From assembly GCA_030037645.1 (NCBI GenBank), contig JASHQI010000034.1, positions 1 through 64,000 of the forward strand: a stretch of 64,000 nt of DNA. The letters run 5' to 3'. Made by a program: the position numbers and the translations under genes. This DNA is from Xanthobacteraceae bacterium. GTDB lineage: Bacteria > Pseudomonadota > Alphaproteobacteria > Rhizobiales > Xanthobacteraceae. The notes under the pieces were generated by a model, which saw only the letters and a program-made list of their open reading frames with translations, ran no database searches and was not told where the DNA came from. Shown one piece after another: positions 30,543 to 41,384 of the stretch (within the stretch, counting starts at the first letter, position 1; each line of letters starts with the position of its first letter).

Positions 30543-32318
30543 GTGACTTATCGCGCTCCTCTCGCCGACATCGGTTCCGCGCTCAAGCACGGTGCCGCGC
30601 TTTCGTCTGCGATCGAGGAGGGATTGTTCGGCGATCTTACCATGGATGTAGTCGATGCCGTGCTGGTGGAGGCGGGACGCATTGCCGGGGAGGTGATCGC
30701 TCCGCTCAATCGCGTCGGCGACACATACGGCACGCCGTTCAAGGACGGCACCGTTACCACGCCTCCCGGCTGGAAGGAGGCCTACCACGCCTGGCGGACA
30801 GGCGGCTGGAACGGCCTATCAGCACCCACAGAATGGGGCGGCCAAGCCTTGCCGCATGTCGTCAATGCCGCTTGCACCGAAATGTGGCAGGCCGCATCCA
30901 TGGCCTTCGCGGACGGCCCGATGTTGACAATGGGCGCGGTCGACGCGCTCAGCGCGCACGGCAACGAGCAGCTCAAGCGCACATACCTGCAAAAGCTCGT
31001 GTCTGGGGAGTGGATGGGCACGATGCAGCTCACTGAACCCCAGGCTGGGTCCGATGTCGGTGCGCTGCGCACACGGGCCGAGCGTGTCGACGACGGCTCC
31101 TATCGGATCAAGGGACAAAAAATATTCATTACCTATGGCGAGCACGATCTCACTCCGAACATCATTCATTTTGTGCTAGCGCGACTGCCCGACGCGCCGC
31201 CAGGCACCCGCGGCATTTCGCTGTTTCTGGTGCCGAAATTCTTAGTCAATGACGACGGCTCGCTTGGCGCCCGCAACGACGTGCGCGCGCACTCGGTCGA
31301 ACACAAGCTCGGCATCCACGGTTCGCCGACCTGCACAATGATTTTCGGCGACGCCGGCGGCGCGACGGGCTTTTTGGTCGGCGAAGAAAATGCCGGCATG
31401 GCGTGCATGTTCACGATGATGAACCAAGCGCGGCTTGCGGTCGGCCTGCAAGGCGTCGGCATCGCCGAACGTGCCACGCAATTGGCGCTCGCCTATGCGC
31501 GCGAACGACGACAGGGGCGAGTCGCGACAATGCCGGCGTCGCAATCGGCGACGATCATCGCCCACCCGGATGTCAAGCGCATGCTGCTCACGATGCGCGC
31601 GCTAACGCACGCCGCGCGTGCGATCTGCTACGCGACCGCGATGGCGCTCGACCGCTCTGAGCGCAGCGCGGACGCGGCAATCCGAAAAACGGCGCTCGCG
31701 CACGCTTCGCTGCTCACGCCGGTGGCCAAGGCATTTTCCACCGACATCGGCATTGAGGTCGCCTCGCTCGGCGTACAGGTGCATGGCGGCATGGGCTATA
31801 TCGAGGAAGCCGGTGCGGCGCAGATTTTCCGCGATGCGCGCATCGCTGCGATCTATGAAGGCACCAACGGTATCCAGGCAATCGACTTGGTGACTCGCAA
31901 GCTGCCGCTCGACGGCGGCACTGCAGTCGCGTCGCATATCCGCGAACTGCGCGACATCGTCGCGACGGTGAATGCAGGCAATGATCCGACACTCGGCTGG
32001 ACGCCGGTGCGGTTCGGCGATGCAGTCGAGAGCTTGGCGCGCGCCACCGAATGGCTGCTCGGCCACCTCGACAAAGACGCCGACGCGGCGCTCGCCGGCG
32101 CCACCCCCTATTTGCGGCTGTTCGGGATGGCCACCGGCGGCTGCTATCTGGCACGGCAGGCGCTTGCCGCGCATCGCCTCGGCGAAGAGGCGGGGGCGCG
32201 CCTCGCCCTGTCACGGTTCTTTGCCGAGAATCTTGCGGTTCAGGCCGGCGGCCTCGAACGCACCATCGTCGAAGGCGCGCCGAGCCTGATGAGCGCCGAC
32301 GCGGCACTTGCGGATTAA
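30543..32318 (+). CDS. Acyl-CoA dehydrogenase
   Basis: MGTMQLTEPQAGSDVGALRTRA; QVHGGMGYIEEAGAAQIFRDARIAAIYEGTNGIQAIDL. Confidence 0.93.
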   Translation: MTYRAPLADIGSALKHGAALSSAIEEGLFGDLTMDVVDAVLVEAGRIAGEVIAPLNRVGDTYGTPFKDGTVTTPPGWKEAYHAWRTGGWNGLSAPTEWGGQALPHVVNAACTEMWQAASMAFADGPMLTMGAVDALSAHGNEQLKRTYLQKLVSGEWMGTMQLTEPQAGSDVGALRTRAERVDDGSYRIKGQKIFITYGEHDLTPNIIHFVLARLPDAPPGTRGISLFLVPKFLVNDDGSLGARNDVRAHSVEHKLGIHGSPTCTMIFGDAGGATGFLVGEENAGMACMFTMMNQARLAVGLQGVGIAERATQLALAYARERRQGRVATMPASQSATIIAHPDVKRMLLTMRALTHAARAICYATAMALDRSERSADAAIRKTALAHASLLTPVAKAFSTDIGIEVASLGVQVHGGMGYIEEAGAAQIFRDARIAAIYEGTNGIQAIDLVTRKLPLDGGTAVASHIRELRDIVATVNAGNDPTLGWTPVRFGDAVESLARATEWLLGHLDKDADAALAGATPYLRLFGMATGGCYLARQALAAHRLGEEAGARLALSRFFAENLAVQAGGLERTIVEGAPSLMSADAALAD

Positions 32319-32402
32319 GGAAATCTCGCCAAACCACCTTTTCCGATCGGCTCCAGCCGCTTAAGTGTTGAATACGCCAGCGATCGATCGAGCTGCATTG
32401 AT

Positions 32403-33332
32403 ATGTCCACCCTCTTGATTTCCCACCCGGCTTGCCTCGATCACTTGACGCCGCTTGGCCATCCTGAGCGTCCTGACCGGTTGCGCGCCATCGAGCACGC
32501 ACTCGAAGCGGAAAAGTTCCAAACGCTGACGCGCGCGCATGCGCCGTCGGCATCGCTCGAGATTATCGCGCTCTGCCATCCAATGGACTACGTCACGCAG
32601 ATTCGCGACGCGACGCCGAAAGAGGGAATGGTGCGGCTCGACGCTGACACGTCCATGTCTACCGGCAGTTTCGAAGCGGCGATACGCGCCGCGGGCGGCG
32701 CGACCTTTGCGGTCGACGAAGTTTTGGCACAAAAGGCCCAAAACGCGTTCGTCGCGACGCGCCCGCCAGGGCACCATGCCGAGACGGCGCGGCCGATGGG
32801 TTTCTGTTTCTTCGACAACGCTGCCATCGCCGCCCGCTATGCGCAGGACCGACACGGCATCGGCCGCGTCGCGATCGTGGATTTCGACGTGCATCACGGC
32901 AATGGCTCGCAGGAAATTTTTTGGGCTGATAAGTCGGTGATGTACTGCTCGACCCATCAAATGCCGTTGTTTCCCGGCACGGGTGCGGTCATCGAAAGCG
33001 GCGAGCACAACACCATCGTGAATGCGCCGCTTCGTCCCGGCGATGGCCGCGATGCGTTTCGCGCTGCCTTCGAAACCAGGATTCTGCCGCGGCTGCGGGA
33101 TTTCGAACCCGAACTCATCGTTATCTCCGCCGGCTTCGACGCCCACATGCGCGATCCGCTCGCCAACATCAATCTCGACGAGAGCGATTTCACCTGGGTC
33201 ACGCAAAAAATCATGGACGTCGCCGATCGATGCGCTGGCGGCCGCGTCGTATCGCTCTTGGAGGGCGGCTACGACCTCGAAGCGCTCGGCAAGTCCGTCG
33301 CCGCTCACGTTATGACGCTGATGCGGGGATAA
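32403..33332 (+). CDS. Histone deacetylase family protein (acetoin utilisation/APAH-like)
   Basis: RPPGHHAE, VAIVDFDVHHGNGSQEIFW, VISAGFDAH. Confidence 0.93.
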   Translation: MSTLLISHPACLDHLTPLGHPERPDRLRAIEHALEAEKFQTLTRAHAPSASLEIIALCHPMDYVTQIRDATPKEGMVRLDADTSMSTGSFEAAIRAAGGATFAVDEVLAQKAQNAFVATRPPGHHAETARPMGFCFFDNAAIAARYAQDRHGIGRVAIVDFDVHHGNGSQEIFWADKSVMYCSTHQMPLFPGTGAVIESGEHNTIVNAPLRPGDGRDAFRAAFETRILPRLRDFEPELIVISAGFDAHMRDPLANINLDESDFTWVTQKIMDVADRCAGGRVVSLLEGGYDLEALGKSVAAHVMTLMRG

Positions 33333-33388
33333 ATTGAACTCGGATTGAGCGGAGCAAAATCTTGGATTAGGTAAGACAATTGCACACG

Positions 33389-33413
33389 CCGGATTGCGCA
33401 AGCCGTAATCCGG
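33389..33413. repeat. REP-like palindrome
   Basis: CCGGATT-gcgcaagccgt-AATCCGG between the HDAC-family gene and xseB. Confidence 0.55.
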
Positions 33414-33420
33414 GCTACGG

Positions 33421-33684
33421 ATGGGGCCGACGATGGCGCAGAAAGGCAACAACGACGTCGCGCAACTGTCCTTCGAGCGCGCGATCGAGGAGCTTGAATC
33501 GATCGTCAAGCGCCTCGAAGAGGGCAAGGTTCCACTTGAAGAATCGGTGACCATTTACGAGCGCGGTGAAGCGCTCAAACGGCGCTGCGAGGATTTGTTG
33601 CGCCAGGCCGAAGCACGCGTGGAGAAGATCGCGCTCGATACCAGTGGCAAGCCGACCGGCACCGAGCCGCTCGACATTGAATAA
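33421..33684 (+). CDS. xseB: Exodeoxyribonuclease VII small subunit
   Basis: [55 protein letters not shown]. Confidence 0.95.
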   Translation: MGPTMAQKGNNDVAQLSFERAIEELESIVKRLEEGKVPLEESVTIYERGEALKRRCEDLLRQAEARVEKIALDTSGKPTGTEPLDIE

Positions 33685-33833
33685 TCATTGGCCGCTCGCG
33701 CTCACGACCCGTCTCGGCGCAAGCGCGAGAGATCAAAAATGGGGCTGTCGTAAATGCCTACGGCAAGATTTCGATTGACTATTGAGAACAAAAAGGGAAC
33801 AATTGTCGGTTCGAGTCGACGGTGGAGGCGACG

Positions 33834-34091
33834 ATGGACCCGGACAAGAGGAACGCATGGCTACGCCAGCTCGATGAGGAATGCCCGTATCAGGTGGTGC
33901 TGCCGCGGCGACAGCTTTCCGATGACAGCGAGATTTTGGATTTCCTTATCGCCTATGCCGGCAAGTTCGATATGTATGTCGAGGACGACTATGCGGCATT
34001 CGTGCGTTACTGCTTCGAGGATCCGCTCGATGCAGAAATTTTTCGCGCGCGATTCGAGCCCAAGGCGGAGCGATTCAAGTTGGCGGGTTAG
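33834..34091 (+). CDS. Conserved hypothetical protein
   Basis: SD GGAGG before ATG; acidic 85-aa ORF MDPDKRNAWLRQLDEECPYQVVLPRRQLSDDSEILDFLIAYAGKFDMYVEDDYAAFVRYCF; overlaps the ligD stop. Confidence 0.6.
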   Translation: MDPDKRNAWLRQLDEECPYQVVLPRRQLSDDSEILDFLIAYAGKFDMYVEDDYAAFVRYCFEDPLDAEIFRARFEPKAERFKLAG

Positions 34092-36853
34092 CTCCGCCGT
34101 GGCGGGCGAAGATTCTCTTTTGCCGGCAACCTCTGCCGCACCTTGCCGATCTCGGCCCAGGGGTCATGCCGGAAGTGCCTTTTCAGGTCGAGCACGGTGA
34201 ACGCGGCGGCGCTCGCGGCGCGGCCGAGTTGCTCCCACGATAACGGCGCTGAAACGGCCGCGCCTGGGCGCGCACGAGTCGAATAGGGCGCCACCGAGGT
34301 CGCCTCGCGCGAATTGCGGAAATAATCGATGAAGATTTTGCCCTTGCGGAGGGACTTCGTCATCTTGCCGACGTACCGCTGCGGGCTATCGGCCGCCATG
34401 GCAAGCGCGATCCGTGCCGTGAAGGCTTTCGTCGTCTCCCAGTCGGCGCCCTCGATCGGCAACACGACGTGAATGCCTTTGCCGCCGGAGAGCTTGCAGA
34501 AGCTTTCCAGCTTCAGCTCGTTGAGCCACTCGCGCGTCTCGCGCGCCGCAGCCACGATCTGCGTCCAGGTCACACCTTCCCCCGGATCCAGGTCAAACAC
34601 GACGCGGTCGCATAGTTCAAGCGATTCGACGCGCGAACCGCGGCTGTGAATTTCCAGCGCCCCGGACTGCACCAACGCGATCAGATCCTCGAGCTTTTCC
34701 ACAGCGATGACATCGTGTTCTTTGCCGTCGACGAGGTGGCGCAATGGCGAGTCCTTGACGTTGGCGGCGATGTGTTTCTGGAAAAAACACTCGCCTTTGG
34801 TGCCGTCCGGGCAGCGCACCAAAGCGAGCGGCCGGCCGATAATGTGCGGCGCAATCCAATCCCAAACATCGACGTAATATTCGGCCAGTTGCTCTTTCGT
34901 CACCCCGACATCGACCCAATAGACACGATCCGGATGAGTCAGCCGGATATTGGCGACGTCGCCTGACTTTTCCGCGGTCTGTCTGGTGCGCGTTGACTTG
35001 GCCTTCGCCGCGCTTCTTGCCGATTTCCGCACCGCTTCGCGTCGTGCCATCGCCACGGGTGTCGGCATCTCGCGCACGACCTGACGCGCCGACTTGTCTT
35101 CCCGCAATCCCTTGTATGAGGCTTGCCGTAGCAGGTTGCCGTGGGTGACGCCGCGATATTCGGCCTCCACAACAAGCTGCGGCTTCACCCAGACGACGTC
35201 CTTGCGCCGCTCGTCCTTCGGCAGCGCGATCGGCGGCCGATCGGTCTTTAATGGCTTGAGCCGCCGCAACAGATCGCGCGCCGTCTTGCGGGTATAACCG
35301 GTGCCGATGCGTCCGGCATAACGCAGCGCACCGTTGTCATGAACGGCAACTGTGAGCGCGCCTACGGCGCCGTGCTGCACCGTCGAAGGGCTATAGCCGG
35401 CGACGACGAATTCCTGCGCATTGTGACACTTGCTTTTGATGAAATTCTCACTGCGCCCGGAGCGATAGGGCGCGTCACGGCGCTTCGAGACGACTCCCTC
35501 AAGTTCCATATCACAGGCGTGCGCGAGCACGGTAGGACCGTCCTCATCGAAATGGCCGGTATAGCGGATGCGGCCGTTCTTGCGCGCCGTCTGGAGCAGC
35601 AGTTCGAGCGCCGCCTTGCGCGCCGTCAGCGGCTGCTCTGTGAGATCGCGCCCGTCGAGATGCAGGAGGTCGAAGACGTAATAGATGAAACGATCGAGGC
35701 GGCCGTCTTTTAAGTCGGCCTGCAATAACGAAAAACTGGAGATGCCTTTGTCGTCCTGCACGACCAGCTCACCGTCGAGCAAAGCAGTTTCAGCGGAAAG
35801 CGCGGATACCGCATTCGCGATCGACTTGAAGCGATGCGTCCAGTCCTGCCGATTGCGCGTGAGTAATTGCACTTTACCGTGATCGAGCCGCGCCTCGATA
35901 CGGTAACCGTCGAACTTGATTTCATGCAGCCAATTCGCGCCGGTCGGCGCCTCGCTGTGCAACGTGGCGAGACTTGGCGGTACGAACGCGGGCAGGCGCG
36001 CGCGATTGCCACTGACTGTAGGCAGTCGATCGCTTCTCTTCCGTTCGACCGCGGTCGATGCGGACCTCGCTTTGGCCTTGCGCCTTTCAGGCCGCAGCTT
36101 TGCCGGCTCGGCCGTCGCCCTGGTTCGCGCTTTGGCGTTCAGGGTCTTCTGGGCGTTTGACTGCGTCTTGAGCTCTTCCTTGAAAGTGCGCTGGGACTGC
36201 GAGCGCTGTTTGCGAACCTGCCCTGCACGCATGGGAAAGAGCGAGGAGGACGACTTGCGGTTACTGCGCCAAACTCCTTTTTTGCCGCGGCCTGCGGCAA
36301 TCTCCTCGATCGAGCGGCCGGTGATGACCGAGTTTGGCCGTTCTTCAAGGATATCCTTGTCGCACGATGTGCGTGCTTCGTCGTCCTTGCTCTTGATCAG
36401 CAGCCAGTTTTCGTGACGGCCACGATCGCGCCCACGCATGCGCACCAGATGCCAGCCGCCATGCAGCTTTTCGCCGTCGAGCCTGAAATCAAGATGACCC
36501 TTGGCATAGCCCTTCCGCGGATCGCCGTCTGCAACCCAGCGACCGCGATCCCAAATCATCACGGTGCCACCGCCGTACTCGCCCTGCGGAATAGTGCCCT
36601 CGAAGCTGTTGTATTCGATGGGATGATCCTCGACATGAACGGCGAGGCGCTTCTCGCCGGGGTCGAGGCTAGGCCCTCGCGTGATGGCCCAGCTTTTCAT
36701 CACGCCGTCAAGTTCGAGCCGTAAATCATAATGCAGCCGGCGCGCGGCGTGCTTTTGAATGACGTAGCGATCACCGCTGCGGCGGCCCTTGCGGCCGCGC
36801 GGTTCCGAGGTGACGCCGAACTTTCGTTTCTTGCGGTAAATTTCGAGCGCCAC
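34088..36853 (-). CDS. ligD: ATP-dependent DNA ligase LigD (phosphoesterase-ligase-polymerase)
   Basis: N-term YVIQKHAARRLHYDLRLELDGVMKSWA; ligase lysine EIKFDGYRIEARL; C-term primase/polymerase LALVRCPDGTKGECFFQKH. Confidence 0.95.
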   Translation of the reverse strand: MALEIYRKKRKFGVTSEPRGRKGRRSGDRYVIQKHAARRLHYDLRLELDGVMKSWAITRGPSLDPGEKRLAVHVEDHPIEYNSFEGTIPQGEYGGGTVMIWDRGRWVADGDPRKGYAKGHLDFRLDGEKLHGGWHLVRMRGRDRGRHENWLLIKSKDDEARTSCDKDILEERPNSVITGRSIEEIAAGRGKKGVWRSNRKSSSSLFPMRAGQVRKQRSQSQRTFKEELKTQSNAQKTLNAKARTRATAEPAKLRPERRKAKARSASTAVERKRSDRLPTVSGNRARLPAFVPPSLATLHSEAPTGANWLHEIKFDGYRIEARLDHGKVQLLTRNRQDWTHRFKSIANAVSALSAETALLDGELVVQDDKGISSFSLLQADLKDGRLDRFIYYVFDLLHLDGRDLTEQPLTARKAALELLLQTARKNGRIRYTGHFDEDGPTVLAHACDMELEGVVSKRRDAPYRSGRSENFIKSKCHNAQEFVVAGYSPSTVQHGAVGALTVAVHDNGALRYAGRIGTGYTRKTARDLLRRLKPLKTDRPPIALPKDERRKDVVWVKPQLVVEAEYRGVTHGNLLRQASYKGLREDKSARQVVREMPTPVAMARREAVRKSARSAAKAKSTRTRQTAEKSGDVANIRLTHPDRVYWVDVGVTKEQLAEYYVDVWDWIAPHIIGRPLALVRCPDGTKGECFFQKHIAANVKDSPLRHLVDGKEHDVIAVEKLEDLIALVQSGALEIHSRGSRVESLELCDRVVFDLDPGEGVTWTQIVAAARETREWLNELKLESFCKLSGGKGIHVVLPIEGADWETTKAFTARIALAMAADSPQRYVGKMTKSLRKGKIFIDYFRNSREATSVAPYSTRARPGAAVSAPLSWEQLGRAASAAAFTVLDLKRHFRHDPWAEIGKVRQRLPAKENLRPPRRS

Positions 36854-37201
36854 TTTGTCTCAGCCACCCTCGCGGATGCCCTCCCCCGCGTCGACGTCGA
36901 TGCGACGGCACATGCCTCGACGAGAGGTAAACCCCTTGAAACCGAAGCGAATGAGCCCGGCATTTGGCATGGCTGGGTCCCGCACACTGCAGGGGGACCC
37001 GAACGGTCGTTTGAAAAAGGTTCCGCCGTCGGCCTGGGGTGCCATGGCAAAACTCCAGAGGCAAACCTATCATATAAGACCAGACCATGCCCGGCAGTTC
37101 CCCCTTGGAACGGCCGCACAAATTGCGTGTTCAGTTCGAAATGGTGTAAAATCAGCGGAATTTGCGTGTGCCGGTGGATGGGCGCGCATTAGACCCCAAT
37201 A

Positions 37202-39166
37202 ATGGCCGTTAGGCCGGATAATACGGAGCGTGGCGTGACCGTTTCGTCCAAGACCCCATTGCTTGACGGCATTCAGACCCCAGAAGACCTCAGGCACCTC
37301 GAACCCCGTCAGTTACGCCAGCTCGCCGACGAGCTGCGGCAGGAGACGATCGACGCCGTTGCCGTCACCGGCGGCCATCTTGGAGCCGGTCTTGGCGTCA
37401 TCGAGTTGACGGTCGCATTGCACTACGTATTCGACACGCCGAACGACCGGCTCATCTGGGACGTCGGCCACCAGGCCTACCCGCACAAGATCCTCACTAG
37501 CCGCCGGGCGCGCATCCGTACGCTGCGCCAGGGCGGTGGCCTATCCGGCTTCACCAAGCGCGCCGAAAGCGAATACGACCCGTTCGGCGCCGCGCATTCT
37601 TCGACTTCCATTTCAGCCGCGCTCGGCATGGCGGTGGCGCGCGACCTTCAACACAAGCAAAACAACGTTATCGCAGTCATCGGCGACGGCGCCATGTCGG
37701 CCGGCATGGCCTATGAAGCCATGAACAACGCCGGCTCTATGGATTCGCGCCTCATCGTCGTGCTCAACGACAACGACATGTCGATCGCGCCCCCGGTCGG
37801 GGCACTGTCGGCCTATCTTGCCCGCCGTGTCTCGGGACGCGGCTATCGCCGTATCCGCAATCTGTTTCGGCAGGTCGCCAAGCGCCTGCCGTCGAAGATG
37901 CTTACGCAGCGCGCGCTGGCAATGGAGCAGTATGCGCGCGGCCTCGTCACCGGCGGCACGCTGTTCGATGAACTCGGTTTTTTCTATGTAGGCCCCATCG
38001 ACGGCCACAATATCGACCACCTGTTGCCCGTGCTGAAGAATGTGCGCGACATGAAGAACGGACCGATCCTCGTGCATGTCGTCACGCAGAAGGGCAAGGG
38101 TTACGAACCGGCGGAAAAATCCGCCGACAAATATCATGGCGTCGTCAAGTTCGACGTGGCGACCGGCGCACAAGTGAAATCGAAGCCAGCGGCGCCCGCC
38201 TACACCAAAGTCTATGCCGAAAGTTTGATCAAGGAAGCCCGCAAGGACCCCAAGATCGTCGCGGTGACTGCGGCAATGCCGTCGGGCACCGGCCTCGATC
38301 TGTTTCAGAAGGAATTTCCGACGCGCTGCTTCGATGTCGGCATCGCCGAGCAGCACGGCGTCACGTTCTGCGCCGGGCTTGCGACGGAAGGCTTCAAGCC
38401 GTTCGCAACCATCTATTCGACGTTCCTGCAGCGCGCCTATGACCAGGTCGTGCACGATGTCGCCATCCAGCGCCTGCCAGTGCGTTTTGCCATGGACCGC
38501 GCTGGCTTGGTCGGCGCCGACGGCCCCACGCACGCTGGCGCGTTTGACATCGCCTATCTGGGCTGTCTACCGGGCTTTGTGGTGATGGCGGCGGCCGACG
38601 AGGCCGAGCTCATGCATATGGTGGCCACCGCTGTCGCGATCGACGACCGGCCCTCTGCGCTGCGCTATCCGCGCGGCGAAGGCATCGGCGTGAAAATGCC
38701 GGAGGAAGGCAAGCCGCTAGAGATCGGCAAAGGCCGCATTCTGCGCGAAGGCAACAAAATCGCGCTATTTTCGTTCGGCGCGCGGCTCGGCGAATGCCTC
38801 AAAGCCGCCGACGAGCTCGCAACTTACGGGCTTTCGACGACGGTCGCCGATGCACGGTTTGCAAAGCCGCTCGACGTCCAGATGCTGTTGCGACTCGCCC
38901 GCGAGCACGAGGTGTTACTCACCGTCGAAGAGGGGTCCATCGGCGGCTTCGGCGCCTACGTGATGCAGACGCTGGCTGAGCACGGCGTGCTCGACCGCGG
39001 CCTGAGGGTCCGCTCTATGGTGCTACCCGACATTTTCATCGATCAGGACTCGCCAAACGCGATGTATGCGAAAGCGGGTCTCGATGCCAAGGGCATCGTT
39101 GCCAAGGCATTCGAGGCGCTCGGACAGAATCTGCGCGGCGAGACGGTGAAGCTGGTCCGGCAGTAA
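37202..39166 (+). CDS. dxs: 1-deoxy-D-xylulose-5-phosphate synthase
   Basis: [62 protein letters not shown]. Confidence 0.96.
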   Translation: MAVRPDNTERGVTVSSKTPLLDGIQTPEDLRHLEPRQLRQLADELRQETIDAVAVTGGHLGAGLGVIELTVALHYVFDTPNDRLIWDVGHQAYPHKILTSRRARIRTLRQGGGLSGFTKRAESEYDPFGAAHSSTSISAALGMAVARDLQHKQNNVIAVIGDGAMSAGMAYEAMNNAGSMDSRLIVVLNDNDMSIAPPVGALSAYLARRVSGRGYRRIRNLFRQVAKRLPSKMLTQRALAMEQYARGLVTGGTLFDELGFFYVGPIDGHNIDHLLPVLKNVRDMKNGPILVHVVTQKGKGYEPAEKSADKYHGVVKFDVATGAQVKSKPAAPAYTKVYAESLIKEARKDPKIVAVTAAMPSGTGLDLFQKEFPTRCFDVGIAEQHGVTFCAGLATEGFKPFATIYSTFLQRAYDQVVHDVAIQRLPVRFAMDRAGLVGADGPTHAGAFDIAYLGCLPGFVVMAAADEAELMHMVATAVAIDDRPSALRYPRGEGIGVKMPEEGKPLEIGKGRILREGNKIALFSFGARLGECLKAADELATYGLSTTVADARFAKPLDVQMLLRLAREHEVLLTVEEGSIGGFGAYVMQTLAEHGVLDRGLRVRSMVLPDIFIDQDSPNAMYAKAGLDAKGIVAKAFEALGQNLRGETVKLVRQ

Positions 39167-39191
39167 ATTCTCGCGGTGACACGGAGCGCTC

Positions 39192-39269
39192 ATGCCCGGC
39201 CTTGTGCCGGGCATCCACGTTCTTAGGCTGACCACGAAGTCGAACATGTGGATGGTCGGGACAATCCCG
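39192..39269. repeat. REP/BIME-like intergenic palindromic element
   Basis: ATGCCCGGC-cttgt-GCCGGGCAT (39192-39214) followed by CGGGA-caa-TCCCG (39257-39269). Confidence 0.6.
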
Positions 39270-39297
39270 GCCATGACGCGCATATGATCAACCCGCC

Positions 39298-40029
39298 ATG
39301 ACCGCTCGCCAACGTGCCGATCGCCTTCTGGTCGCGCGCGGCCTGTTTGCGAGCCGTGCGCGCGCCCAGGCTGCCATCGCTGCCGGTCGGGTGACCGCCG
39401 ACGGTATTGTGGTGCACAAAGCGTCGGAGGGAATTTCCGGAGCGGCGATCATCGCAGCCGAATCCGAGCATCCCTTTGTCTCGCGAGGCGGCGTCAAACT
39501 CGCCGCGGCACTCGATGATTTCCATCTCAACGTCACCGGTCGTGTCTGTCTTGATGTCGGCGCCTCGACCGGCGGATTCACAGAGGTGCTGCTCGGGCGT
39601 GGCGCCAGTATGATTTATGCAGTCGACGTTGGCCACGATCAGCTTCATTTCAGCTTGCGCGACCGCGACAAGATTATCTCAATGGAAGCGACCGACATCC
39701 GCGCCGTCGAAGCGTCGCGTCTTTCCGAGCAACCGGATTTTGCAACGATCGATGTCAGCTTCATCTCGCTCAAGCTCGTCTTGCCAGCGGTTGCAAAAAT
39801 TCTCAAAGAGAGCGCAACCCTCCTTGCGCTGATCAAGCCGCAATTCGAGGCCAATCGCCGCTACATCAAGAAGGGCATCGTGCGCGATCCGTCCGTCCAC
39901 GCTGCGATATGCGATGACATCGTCGCGCTTTTGACTGAGCTCGGCTGGCGCGTCGACGCGCTTGCGCCGTCCGTCATCCCCGGCGGCGACGGCAACCGCG
40001 AATTCTTTGTCGAGGCGCAGCGTGACTGA
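39298..40029 (+). CDS. tlyA: TlyA family RNA methyltransferase (hemolysin-A family)
   Basis: [27 protein letters not shown] (S4 domain); [20 protein letters not shown]. Confidence 0.93.
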   Translation: MTARQRADRLLVARGLFASRARAQAAIAAGRVTADGIVVHKASEGISGAAIIAAESEHPFVSRGGVKLAAALDDFHLNVTGRVCLDVGASTGGFTEVLLGRGASMIYAVDVGHDQLHFSLRDRDKIISMEATDIRAVEASRLSEQPDFATIDVSFISLKLVLPAVAKILKESATLLALIKPQFEANRRYIKKGIVRDPSVHAAICDDIVALLTELGWRVDALAPSVIPGGDGNREFFVEAQRD

Positions 40030-41260
40030 GCGGCTGTTGATCGACCGGCTCGGTCACCGCGGCGATGGCGTCGCCGTCGGCCCGGACGGACCGATCTACG
40101 TTGCGGGTACGCTGCCAGGCGAGACCGTCGAAGTTGAAAATGTGGCCGGGCATCCCGATCGTCGCCTTCTGCGCAGCATCGAAAGATCGAGCGCCGATCG
40201 CGTCGCGCCAACGTGCCCCCATTTCGGGGTATGCGGTGGCTGCGCTCTGCAGCATTGGAGCAGTGCACGCTATCGTGCTTGGAAACGCGATCTCGTTGTC
40301 GGCGCCCTGCAACAGGCCGAGCTTGATGCTGCCGTTGCCGACCTCATCGATGCGCATGGCGAGGGACGTCGACGCGTCGTGTTTCACGCCAGACGCCTCG
40401 CGCAGGACGTCCTCGAACTCGGCTTCTCAGCCGCCCGCTCGCATCACATTGTCGCGATCGATCGGTGCCCGGTCTTGGCCAAAGGCCTCGATGGTGCACT
40501 GCAGGCCGCCTGGGCCATTGCCGACGCGCTTGGGCCCATGCGCAAGCCGCTCGATATCCAGGTTACGGCAACGGATAGCGGTCTCGATGTCGATATACGC
40601 GGTTCCGGCCCGTTGACGGCTTCGGGCGCGGCGACGCTGGCGCATGTTGCCGTCGCGGGGGGCCTGGCGCGGCTCACGCGCCACGGCGAACTCATTGCGC
40701 AGCAGCGGACGCCAACTTTGCGCATGGGCAAAGCTATTGTGCCGTTGCCGCCGGCCGCATTTTTGCAGGCGACAGAAGAAGGCGAAAAAGCCTTGGCAAG
40801 GCTCGTCGTCGCCTGCTGCGACGGCGCAAAAGCGATCGTCGATTTATTTGCTGGCGTCGGCCCGTTCGCATTGCGGCTCGCCGAACAGACACGCGTGGTC
40901 GCAATCGACGACGACGAAGCCGCCATTGTCGCGCTCGATCACGCAGCCGCGACCACTGCGGGGCTTAAGCCAGTCGAAATCGAACGCCGCGATTTGTTCC
41001 GCAATCCCGTTCTCGCAGCGGACCTCAACCGATTTGATGCCGTCGTGTTCGATCCGCCGCGCCAGGGCGCGCAGGCGCAATCGCGCGAGATTGCAGCCAG
41101 TCGTGTCCCTCTCGTCGTCGCGGTATCGTGCAATCCGGCAACGCTTGCCCGCGACATGCGCCTGCTCATCGACGGCGGCTATCGGCTCGTCACAGTGACG
41201 CCGGTCGATCAGTTTCGTTATTCTCCGCACGTTGAGATCGTCGCACGACTGGAGAGATGA
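40022..41260 (+). CDS. Class I SAM-dependent RNA uracil methyltransferase (RumA/RlmD-like)
   Basis: TRAM-like N-term; Fe-S-type cysteines [51 protein letters not shown] start overlaps tlyA. Confidence 0.9.
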   Translation: MTERLLIDRLGHRGDGVAVGPDGPIYVAGTLPGETVEVENVAGHPDRRLLRSIERSSADRVAPTCPHFGVCGGCALQHWSSARYRAWKRDLVVGALQQAELDAAVADLIDAHGEGRRRVVFHARRLAQDVLELGFSAARSHHIVAIDRCPVLAKGLDGALQAAWAIADALGPMRKPLDIQVTATDSGLDVDIRGSGPLTASGAATLAHVAVAGGLARLTRHGELIAQQRTPTLRMGKAIVPLPPAAFLQATEEGEKALARLVVACCDGAKAIVDLFAGVGPFALRLAEQTRVVAIDDDEAAIVALDHAAATTAGLKPVEIERRDLFRNPVLAADLNRFDAVVFDPPRQGAQAQSREIAASRVPLVVAVSCNPATLARDMRLLIDGGYRLVTVTPVDQFRYSPHVEIVARLER

Positions 41261-41384
41261 ACGTGCGGAGGCAAGCTTGATCGCGAGCAACGATGCAAAA
41301 GGCCTGTATGACCGCAGATGAAACTGGCCCCGAACCATCTTAGTACGAGCGAAGCGCCAACCAAACTTGCGAGGGGAGAGTGTG

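Noticed and set aside
32361-33554. 397-aa minus-strand ORF across the HDAC-family gene and xseB
   Set aside because: Antisense to two well-supported genes.
36854-37201. Short ORFs and a GGAAC/CGTT-like pair upstream of ligD
   Set aside because: The AACG...GTTCC spacing is 14 nt rather than 16-17, and the ORFs lack support.
37613-38533. 306-aa minus-strand ORF inside dxs
   Set aside because: Shadow of an unambiguous dxs reading frame.
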